From Bacteroidota bacterium (lineage in GTDB: Bacteria; Bacteroidota; Bacteroidia; Bacteroidales; UBA1556): a DNA stretch of 5,253 nucleotides. The translations under genes and the position numbers were made by a program. The stretch spans positions 1 through 5,253 of the forward strand of contig QMPB01000385.1 in the NCBI GenBank assembly GCA_003648395.1. The letters are read 5' to 3'. Of this stretch, positions 1 to 5,253 are shown one piece after another (positions within the stretch are counted from its first letter, which is position 1; each line of letters begins with the position of its first letter). Below the pieces are notes generated by a model. That model saw nothing but the letters and a program-made list of their open reading frames with translations. It was not told where the DNA came from and ran no database searches.

Positions 1-1166
1 CCCACAAGGCTCATATCTCCTTTTATTACCGTGAAGAATTGCGGTATTTCGTCTAATCTAATTTTACGCATTATCTTGCCAAAAGTAGTAATTCTTGGGT
101 CGTCATCAGAACTTAGTTGTGGGCCAGCACTCTCTGCGTCAGTGTACATTGTTCTGAACTTAAGCATATTAAATGGCTTGCCATTAATGCCAATTCTTTC
201 TTGCAGATAAAATATTGGTCCTTTGGAAGTAAAGTAAACCATTGCTGCAGTGAAAATGAATAAAGGTGATAGAAATATTATAGCCAAAAGTGAGATGCTA
301 ATATCCATAACTCGCTTTAAAACTACTTGCCAATAGGGCATAATTTCTGGCGATATTTGTATTAGCGGTGCTTGAAATATTGCTGTCATTTTTACCATTC
401 CTAATACTATATCGTACATATCGGGAATTACTTTTATAATCACATTTGTATTTCTTAAGGCAGACATAATACTCTTAATTTTAGCATGCTCCGAAGGGTC
501 AATTGCTATAATTACTTCTTCAATTGCTAGTTCCTCAATTATTTGTGGTGTTTGAAGATAGTGACCTAGTTTAGGCAAGTGATTTGCTAATTTATACTCA
601 TCAGCATCATTAACATTTACAAAGCCAATAAACTTATTTCCTGAAGAAATAGTCTGGTTAATAATATCGTTGTAAATAGCAGTAGCATTACCATTTCCAC
701 CAATAATAATAGTATTAAAACCAATAACTCCATTATGGATTTTATTCACCATTAGTGATGTAATAATTGTTCTTGATATTGCTGTAATGCCAAAGTGCAG
801 TATGAAAAGTATTCCTCCATAAACTATTAAATCGGAAGTAGAATTTACATAATCATCAATAATAACAGATAGGAATAAGAACATTACTCCAATTAGTGAA
901 CTGAGGAATGTATTACCAATTACTTTTACGCGAGTTTTACGATAAACAGATTTATAATTGCCCATTATAAAATATATAACTAGCCAAAGCAAAGGAATTA
1001 TTGCTAATCCTGTAATAAAATTAGAATCGTCGAAAGTTATCTCACGAAGCGAAGAATAATCTGTGGAATAGGCATTTTTTCGATACATAAAAAACATTGC
1101 CCATGCCAATGCTGCCGATATGTAATCGTTAAGAATATACTTTATTGTTTGTAAAGGTCTATTCAT
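1..1166 (-). CDS. Undecaprenyl-phosphate sugar-1-phosphate transferase (exopolysaccharide initiating enzyme), 3' end cut by window
   Basis: This is an inner-membrane enzyme expected to move a sugar-1-phosphate from a nucleotide sugar onto undecaprenyl phosphate, the first step in building a capsule, exopolysaccharide or O-antigen repeat unit. The frame is open from ATG at 1166 to the window edge, giving 388 codons; the family is usually about 460 residues, so roughly the last 70 are missing. Four hydrophobic segments lie near residues 11-28, 50-69, 83-103 and 112-134. A Rossmann-like CoA_binding_3 region follows, with the glycine-rich IIIGGNGNA at 153-161. The bacterial sugar transferase domain begins with KRVMD (284-288) and a membrane helix near 289-311, then KFRTM (336-340) and RLDEIPQF (370-377), whose D372-E373 match the catalytic Asp-Glu dyad known in monotopic phosphoglycosyl transferases such as PglC. 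The visible end, KGDMSLVG, is the usual sequence before GPRP. The ATG overlaps the upstream lipoprotein stop by one base, suggesting translational coupling. Sugar specificity cannot be read from the sequence. Confidence 0.95.
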   Translation of the reverse strand, partial: MNRPLQTIKYILNDYISAALAWAMFFMYRKNAYSTDYSSLREITFDDSNFITGLAIIPLLWLVIYFIMGNYKSVYRKTRVKVIGNTFLSSLIGVMFLFLSVIIDDYVNSTSDLIVYGGILFILHFGITAISRTIITSLMVNKIHNGVIGFNTIIIGGNGNATAIYNDIINQTISSGNKFIGFVNVNDADEYKLANHLPKLGHYLQTPQIIEELAIEEVIIAIDPSEHAKIKSIMSALRNTNVIIKVIPDMYDIVLGMVKMTAIFQAPLIQISPEIMPYWQVVLKRVMDISISLLAIIFLSPLFIFTAAMVYFTSKGPIFYLQERIGINGKPFNMLKFRTMYTDAESAGPQLSSDDDPRITTFGKIMRKIRLDEIPQFFTVIKGDMSLV

Positions 1167-2023
1167 TAAAAATGCATTATTTTAATATTATCAAGATAGA
1201 TATTTGCTTCTGTTTTATCACCAATATTTGATTTAAAGAATACTCTATATCCTGTAGCTGTTGGGTAATTGCCAACTAGTTCAGTGAAGTTTACGTATAA
1301 TTTTTTCCAATCGGAACCCGCATTTACTCCTAAATGGTCGTTGCTAACAACTGTTCCACCAGGTAGATATGCAAACATACCTAACATAACAGGAACGTCA
1401 TTTTTTATGTGTATCTCCATTACTACACCAGCTCCCGCAGGCAATACAAAGGCGTTTGTACTTTGTCCGTAAAAAGTCTGATGAGTTGAGTTTAGTTCAA
1501 TATAACCAGAATAATTGCCCTCAAACACTTCAGTATTAGATTTCTTGATACTAGTTGACGAATCTCCAATGGAATCAATACTAATTCCTCCTTCTTCAAA
1601 ATCCTCTTCGCCTCTATTGTTCCAAGGAAAAATTACCCCATCGGCATATTCACAGCTAGGAGTAATATTGAGAGTTTCGCCAATGCTTAGGCTCATATTA
1701 TTATCGTAACTAGTATAGAAAGGGTTAATGGATCTTGTACCAGCAATTCCATTAAGTTTTACTCCTGGAGATATTTTGATATTGCTAGTTCCTGAACTAA
1801 GAACAGGAATCTCAAAAGGCATTTCAAAGGCTCCAACAAGGTTACCATTTACATAAACCCATGCATCTGCAATCTCTGCAATACTAGTTCCTTCTCCTGT
1901 GTTTGCAGAAAAAGTCATAGTGTCAATCTTAATGAAAGATGGCATATCCTCATCAGGATTAATAACTTCGCAAGACTGAAAAATGAAAATAAATGATATA
2001 AGTAAAAAGTAAAAATGCTTCAT
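1166..2023 (-). CDS. Predicted surface lipoprotein of unknown function, encoded directly before a sugar transferase
   Basis: I do not recognise this 285-residue protein as a named family. It starts with a lysine and a long hydrophobic stretch (residues 4-15) ending in FQSC, a loose lipobox with Cys18 as the likely lipidated residue. Acidic residues follow at 24-26 (DED), which could be a Bacteroidota-type lipoprotein export signal to the cell surface (inference). Residues about 28-122 look beta-rich, and the part around DAWVYVNGNLVG (53-64) resembles PEGA-like or small Ig-like folds. Residues about 139-285 resemble a galactose-binding-like or carbohydrate-binding jelly roll: DFEEGG (141-146), a GNYSGYIEL strand (169-177), W239 before a KLYVNF strand, and a closing IYLDNIKI (275-282). 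No catalytic motif is visible. No Shine-Dalgarno sequence precedes the ATG, as is common in Bacteroidota. The stop codon shares a base with the start of the sugar transferase, so a role in the same polysaccharide pathway is plausible but unproven. Confidence 0.88.
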   Translation of the reverse strand: MKHFYFLLISFIFIFQSCEVINPDEDMPSFIKIDTMTFSANTGEGTSIAEIADAWVYVNGNLVGAFEMPFEIPVLSSGTSNIKISPGVKLNGIAGTRSINPFYTSYDNNMSLSIGETLNITPSCEYADGVIFPWNNRGEEDFEEGGISIDSIGDSSTSIKKSNTEVFEGNYSGYIELNSTHQTFYGQSTNAFVLPAGAGVVMEIHIKNDVPVMLGMFAYLPGGTVVSNDHLGVNAGSDWKKLYVNFTELVGNYPTATGYRVFFKSNIGDKTEANIYLDNIKIMHF

Positions 2024-2061
2024 ATAAATGTATGGGTAATTATTAAGTTAACGTAAGTTTA

Positions 2062-2079
2062 TAGATATTATTATATCTA
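2062..2079. repeat. Small AT-rich inverted repeat between gldA and the lipoprotein gene
   Basis: TAGATAT (2062-2068) and ATATCTA (2073-2079) are perfect 7-bp inverted arms around a 4-base loop. The element lies about 33 bases after the gldA stop and about 40 bases before the lipoprotein ATG. With only one G-C pair per arm and no clear T-run after it, it would be a weak terminator. It could equally be an operator, an mRNA-end stabilising hairpin, or chance in an AT-rich spacer. I found no convincing -33/-7 promoter in the rest of this 89-bp spacer. Confidence 0.3.
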
Positions 2080-2112
2080 ATAAATTAATGGAAGATGAAC
2101 AGTATTGTAGAA

Positions 2113-3018
2113 CTACTTTGTGAGGTCTTGAAATATATGTTCAAGACTAATTTCTTCAGTCTGTAGCCCAATAAGAGTCAGATTGTTGTCTTTAGCATAG
2201 TCATATATTAAAGGTCGAATATCATCTTTTGATGCAACAGTAATTTTATATTTACCATTGCTATTTTTAATAACACTTTCTATTCCTTTGATATTGCTAA
2301 AATGGGCTAAATCAATCTCTTCTTTAAATTCAACAAATATTATTTCTTTGTTTTTCCAAAGCTTCTGAATTTCATTTTTAGGACTATCAGCAATTAAAAT
2401 CCCATCTTTAATAATAATGATTCTATCGCAAACAGCTTCCACCTCTTGCATAATATGTGATGAAAAAAGAATGGTTTTTGTTTCACCAATTTTCTTAATA
2501 AGATTTCTGATTTCAATAAGCTGATTAGGGTCTAAACCACTAATTGGTTCATCAAGAATTAACACATCAGGATTATGAATAAAAGCCTGAGCAATGCCCA
2601 CTCGCTGCTTATATCCCTTTGATAAAGCGCCAATTTTCTTATGCTGTTCTTTCTGTAGGCCAGTAAGCTCAATCATTTCTGCAATACGCTCTTTCTTATT
2701 CTTAATTTTGAAAACTCCTGCCACAAAATTTAAGTATTCTTTTACATACATTTCGTGGTAAAGAGCATTGCTTTCTGGCAGATATCCTATTTTACTTTTT
2801 ACAGCAATAGGATTCTCTAATACGTTATGTCCCATTACTTCCACGCTTCCTTCCGATTGTGGAATATAGCAACTGATAATTTTCATTAAGGTAGATTTTC
2901 CTGCTCCATTGGGTCCTAAAAGGCCAACAATTTCACCGCTATTTATCTCCAAACTAACATCATTTAGTGCTTTCTGCTTTCCGTAAAATTTGCTTAAGTT
3001 TTTTATGCTTATCGACAT
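2113..3018 (-). CDS. gldA: GldA-like ABC transporter ATP-binding protein
   Basis: This is the cytoplasmic ATPase of an ABC-2 type transporter, closely resembling GldA of Bacteroidota, which is known to act with the membrane proteins GldF and GldG in gliding motility. At 301 residues it has the family's usual length. Motifs appear in order: Walker A GPNGAGKST (35-43); GYLPESNALY at the Q-loop (78-87), with Glu82 where many ABC ATPases have Gln, as I recall is usual for GldA; signature LSKGYKQR (132-139); Walker B VLILDEP (152-158); D-loop SGLDP (160-164); and switch His188 in SSHIMQEVEAVCDR. Residues about 220-301 form the accessory C-terminal domain ending in IFQDLTK. The ATG at 3018 gives the expected N-terminus. 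The gene follows glnS by 46 bp on the same strand, so it may be co-transcribed. No gldF or gldG is in the window, so the membrane partner is unknown. The ABC ATPase call is near certain; membership of GldA rather than a paralogue is likely but rests on recalled similarity. Confidence 0.93.
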   Translation of the reverse strand: MSISIKNLSKFYGKQKALNDVSLEINSGEIVGLLGPNGAGKSTLMKIISCYIPQSEGSVEVMGHNVLENPIAVKSKIGYLPESNALYHEMYVKEYLNFVAGVFKIKNKKERIAEMIELTGLQKEQHKKIGALSKGYKQRVGIAQAFIHNPDVLILDEPISGLDPNQLIEIRNLIKKIGETKTILFSSHIMQEVEAVCDRIIIIKDGILIADSPKNEIQKLWKNKEIIFVEFKEEIDLAHFSNIKGIESVIKNSNGKYKITVASKDDIRPLIYDYAKDNNLTLIGLQTEEISLEHIFQDLTK

Positions 3019-3046
3019 TGTAATTTCTTTTATTCGTTATATAAGG

Positions 3047-3054
3047 CAAAGTAA
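3047..3054 (-). promoter_or_regulatory. Possible weak -7 box for gldA
   Basis: On the minus strand TTACTTTG matches the Bacteroidota -7 consensus TAnnTTTG at all but one defined position. It ends 28 bases before the gldA ATG, almost the same spacing as the exact -7 box before glnS (27 bases), and both sit in a similar context (TCATT, ACTTT, GC). No -33 TTG is visible upstream, where the end of glnS lies. It may be chance, in which case gldA would depend on read-through from glnS. Confidence 0.25.
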
Positions 3055-3064
3055 ATGAGGGTTA

Positions 3065-4744
3065 TTATCTCTTCTTATTTTTTGCCCATGAATCGCGAAG
3101 TGCAACAGTACGATTAAAAACCATTTTGCCAGGCTTACTGTCTTTATCCACAGTAAAATATCCCGTACGCTGAAATTGGAATTTATCTTCAATTTTGGCA
3201 TCAGCCAAACTTGGCTCTAACTTACAATTTTTAATAATTTGTAATGAGTTAGGATTTATAAATTCCTTAAAATCTATATCCTCATGGCCTAGTGGATCTT
3301 CGTCATTAAAAAGTCTATCATAAAGACGAATTTCAGCATCGATAGCTTTTTCGGCACTTACCCAATGCAATACGCCTTTTACTTTTCTAGAAATACCACT
3401 TCCACTCTTAGTTTCAGGATCGTAAGTGCATAGAATCTCTGTAATATTACCTTCTGAATCAGTAATATAATCTTCGCATTTAATAATGAAAGCACCTTTT
3501 AATCTTACCTCTCTGCCTGGAGCAAGTCGGAAAAACTTCTTAGGAGCATCAATCATAAAGTCGCTGCGTTCAATAAAAAGATTTCTGCCAAAAGGAATAT
3601 TTCTTTTGCCACTATTTTCATCCTCAGGATTATTTACAAGCTCACAGTCTTCAAATTTATCTTCATCAAAGTTTGTAATAGTAAGTTTTATTGGATCAAT
3701 AACAGCCATCACTCTGTCAGTAATTTTGTTGAGGTGTTCCCTCACCATAAACTCCAATAAGCTGTATTCAATTATATTATCGCGTTTTGCAACGCCTATT
3801 CTGTCTGCAAAATTGCGGATTGACTCTGGAGTAAATCCTCTGCGTCGCAATCCAGATATTGTAGGCATTCGAGGATCGTCCCATCCATTTACTATATTTT
3901 CATCCACCAATTGCATAAGCTTTCTCTTGCTCATAACAGTATAGTTTATGTTTAGTCGAGCAAATTCTATCTGCCTTGTTCTGTCAACATCTCCAGCAAT
4001 TTGATCTAAATACCAATCGTATAGTGGACGGTGGTTTTCAAATTCCAAAGTGCAAATTGAGTGAGTAATGTTTTCTATATAGTCGCTTTGCCCGTGTGCA
4101 AAATCATACATAGGATAAATACTCCAATCATTTCCGGTACGGTGGTGGTGAGCTCGCATAATACGATACATCACAGGGTCACGCATTTGCATATTTGGCG
4201 AAGAAAGGTCAATTTTGGCACGTAAAACCATGCTGCCATCTTCAAACTCACCATTCTTCATTTTAGAGAATAGTTCAAGATTTTCTTTTATCGTTCTATT
4301 ACGAAAAGGACTTGGTGTAGCAGGAACTTGAGGCGTTCCTCTTTGCTCACGCATTTGCTCCGACGATTGCTCATCGACATAAGCCAATCCCTTTTTAATG
4401 AAATCGCAAGCCCATGTGTAAAGCTGGTCAAAATAATCTGATGTATAATGAATATCTCCTTCCCAGTTGAAACCAAGCCATTTTATGTCTTCGATAATGC
4501 TATTTACGTACTCATCATCTTCTTTACTAGGATTGGTATCATCAAATCTAAGATTAGTTTTGCCTTTGTATTGCTCTCCCAAACCAAAGTTTAGACAGAT
4601 ACTTTTTGCGTGTCCAATATGTAAATAACCATTAGGCTCAGGAGGAAAACGAGTGTGTATACGGTTTTCATTTTTACCTTCTTTAAGGTCATTATCAATT
4701 ATTTGTTCTATAAAATTCAGCGATTTGCTATTGCTTTCTTCCAT
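3065..4744 (-). CDS. glnS: Glutaminyl-tRNA synthetase
   Basis: This cytoplasmic class I aminoacyl-tRNA synthetase joins glutamine to tRNA-Gln using ATP, so the organism can charge tRNA-Gln directly. The 559 residues compare with about 554 in Escherichia coli GlnRS and align along the full length from memory. The catalytic Rossmann domain begins with [17 protein letters not shown] (31-47), where HIGH is residues 42-45 and PPEPNG marks GlnRS rather than bacterial Glu[10 protein letters not shown] (65-72), PMYDFAHG (211-218) and THSICTLEF (227-235) follow. The KMSKS-type loop is VMSKRK (270-275), followed by [17 protein letters not shown] (287-303). The C-terminal half (about 343-545) corresponds to the two anticodon-binding beta barrels and includes VKGVLHWVS (455-463), EIRLYDRLF (471-479) and [13 protein letters not shown] (543-555). 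I place the start at ATG 4744, giving [12 protein letters not shown] longer frame from TTG at 4774 is unlikely because that TTG is the end of an exact -7 promoter box. The gene is intact. Confidence 0.98.
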   Translation of the reverse strand: MEESNSKSLNFIEQIIDNDLKEGKNENRIHTRFPPEPNGYLHIGHAKSICLNFGLGEQYKGKTNLRFDDTNPSKEDDEYVNSIIEDIKWLGFNWEGDIHYTSDYFDQLYTWACDFIKKGLAYVDEQSSEQMREQRGTPQVPATPSPFRNRTIKENLELFSKMKNGEFEDGSMVLRAKIDLSSPNMQMRDPVMYRIMRAHHHRTGNDWSIYPMYDFAHGQSDYIENITHSICTLEFENHRPLYDWYLDQIAGDVDRTRQIEFARLNINYTVMSKRKLMQLVDENIVNGWDDPRMPTISGLRRRGFTPESIRNFADRIGVAKRDNIIEYSLLEFMVREHLNKITDRVMAVIDPIKLTITNFDEDKFEDCELVNNPEDENSGKRNIPFGRNLFIERSDFMIDAPKKFFRLAPGREVRLKGAFIIKCEDYITDSEGNITEILCTYDPETKSGSGISRKVKGVLHWVSAEKAIDAEIRLYDRLFNDEDPLGHEDIDFKEFINPNSLQIIKNCKLEPSLADAKIEDKFQFQRTGYFTVDKDSKPGKMVFNRTVALRDSWAKNKKR

Positions 4745-4771
4745 TCTATATTTCTCTAAAATTTTGATGTG

Positions 4772-4779
4772 CAAAAGTA
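4772..4779 (-). promoter_or_regulatory. Likely glnS promoter, exact Bacteroidota -7 box
   Basis: The minus strand reads TACTTTTG, an exact match to the TAnnTTTG -7 element of the Bacteroidota primary sigma factor. It ends 27 bases before the chosen glnS ATG, so transcription would begin near 4766 and leave a short leader of about 20 bases. The -33 element is weak: a TTTC at 4799-4796 is the nearest candidate and lies a little too close. This box decides the glnS start, because the upstream in-frame TTG overlaps it and would probably not be in the mRNA. Confidence 0.55.
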
Positions 4780-4810
4780 ATGAAAATTGCGGTGCGAAAG
4801 GGGAGAATTA

Positions 4811-4824
4811 AAGGGTGAAGGGTG
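4811..4824. repeat. Tandem heptamer AAGGGTG x2 in a purine-rich tract
   Basis: AAGGGTG occurs twice back to back (4811-4817 and 4818-4824) and is followed by AAAGG. It sits in a tract of about 40 bases (4796-4834) that is almost all purine on the plus strand. It lies just upstream of the glnS promoter. It could be a protein-binding site, a remnant of a dispersed repeat, or simple slippage; nothing here decides between these. Confidence 0.45.
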
Positions 4825-4837
4825 AAAGGAAAAGTTG

Positions 4838-4897
4838 TTTAATTGATTGTTCTGCAATGTATTTATTACTAATTATTTAAACGTGTAATCAATTAAA
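4838..4897. repeat. 11-bp perfect inverted repeat with a 38-base loop in the spacer before glnS
   Basis: TTTAATTGATT (4838-4848) is the exact reverse complement of AATCAATTAAA (4887-4897). Allowing one mismatch, the arms extend outward to 14 bp (4835-4848 and 4887-4900). The loop of 38 bases is AT-rich and shows no ORF. The element lies between the end of the DUF3883-like gene and the glnS promoter. It might mark transcript ends, act as paired operator sites, or be a small mobile-element remnant. The arms have only one G-C pair each, so a strong terminator is unlikely. Confidence 0.45.
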
Positions 4898-4927
4898 AAA
4901 TAATACTTTTCACCAAGCATTAACATA

Positions 4928-5253
4928 CTACTTTTCTAAAGATATTTTCCAAACGTCTGTTTCAATTCTCCAAATATCATTACTAAAAACTCTGTTAAAA
5001 GGATTTTTAACTATCATTGGTTTATAATCATTTAAGTGGCACTTATTTCTATCAATTAAATACAGAAAATAATCATCTCCAAGTTCCTTTGCTGTTTTCA
5101 CTTCATTTTTACTCCAATAAAAAATCACATTATCTGTATATGATTTTACTTCAATAAATCTATTTGGTACAATCGAGTTAAATCCTGTAAAAGATTCAAT
5201 ATCATAACCAGCATTTGCAAATTCCGATGAAATTATTTTAATATTCTTTCTAA
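4928..5253 (-). CDS. C-terminal part of a DUF3883-like protein with a PD-(D/E)XK-like motif, 5' end cut by window
   Basis: The frame is open from the window edge to TAG at 4930-4928, giving the last 107 residues of a longer protein. The visible part matches what I know of the DUF3883 domain: AGYDIESF (14-21 of the fragment), RFIEVKS (31-37), FYWSKNEVKTAKELGDDY (44-61), then FLYLIDR (62-68) and a closing stretch through NPFNRVF. D17 and E34-V-K36 are spaced like the acidic residues and lysine of PD-(D/E)XK nuclease folds, so the domain may cut or bind nucleic acid (inference). DUF3883 is often the C-terminal module of helicases, restriction-like and other defence-associated proteins, but also occurs in uncharacterised single genes. 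A GTG at 5128 could be taken as a start but would cut the domain in half, so the real start must lie beyond the window. What precedes the domain, and therefore the protein's role, cannot be seen. Confidence 0.8.
   Translation of the reverse strand, partial: RKNIKIISSEFANAGYDIESFTGFNSIVPNRFIEVKSYTDNVIFYWSKNEVKTAKELGDDYFLYLIDRNKCHLNDYKPMIVKNPFNRVFSNDIWRIETDVWKISLEK

Noticed and set aside
1269..1709. Two short plus-strand frames antisense to the lipoprotein gene
   Set aside because: Both are under 70 codons, lack recognisable domains, and overlap a well-supported gene on the other strand.
2025..2032. TACATTTA as a -7 box for the lipoprotein gene
   Set aside because: It matches seven-base agreement with TAnnTTTG but abuts the ATG, so transcription would start inside the coding region and lose the signal peptide.
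3019..3064. A terminator between glnS and gldA
   Set aside because: No GC-containing hairpin with a following T-run is present in this 46-bp gap.
3486..3944. A 152-codon open frame on the plus strand inside glnS
   Set aside because: It lies wholly antisense to a strongly conserved part of GlnRS, resembles no known protein, and looks like a shadow of the real coding frame.
4928..5128. A short complete gene starting at GTG 5128
   Set aside because: The frame remains open to the window edge and the residues upstream contain the conserved D and ExK part of the domain, so the GTG is an internal valine codon.

Overview
The window comes from an AT-rich bacterial chromosome, most likely a member of the Bacteroidota. 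Three signs point there: a GldA-type ABC ATPase, a short lipoprotein signal followed by acidic residues, and weak or absent Shine-Dalgarno sequences combined with an exact TAnnTTTG -7 promoter box. All five genes lie on the minus strand, so in transcription order the window reads from high to low coordinates. No tRNA, rRNA, CRISPR array or insertion sequence is visible.

Layout in transcription order: (1) 5253-4928, the C-terminal 107 residues of a protein resembling DUF3883, with a D...E-V-K pattern like that of PD-(D/E)XK nucleases; its 5' part lies outside the window. (2) 4927-4745, a 183-bp spacer with an 11-bp inverted repeat, a doubled AAGGGTG heptamer and the likely glnS promoter. (3) 4744-3065, glnS, a complete glutaminyl-tRNA synthetase of 559 residues. 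(4) 3018-2113, a complete ABC transporter ATPase closely resembling GldA of gliding motility, 46 bp after glnS. (5) 2112-2024, an 89-bp spacer with a small AT-rich inverted repeat. (6) 2023-1166, a predicted lipoprotein of 285 residues with a beta-rich, possibly carbohydrate-binding C-terminus. (7) 1166-1, a polyprenyl-phosphate sugar-1-phosphate transferase that starts on the last base of the lipoprotein stop codon and runs off the window end.

The lipoprotein and the sugar transferase overlap by one base (TAATG), so they are very probably co-translated. They may work together in making or displaying a cell-surface polysaccharide. glnS and gldA may share a transcript, although a weak promoter-like box sits between them. 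The DUF3883-like gene appears separate from the rest. It is the most likely link to a defence or other accessory system, but only its tail can be seen. I see no clearly novel multi-gene system. The most unusual items are the DUF3883-like tail and the lipoprotein/transferase pair.
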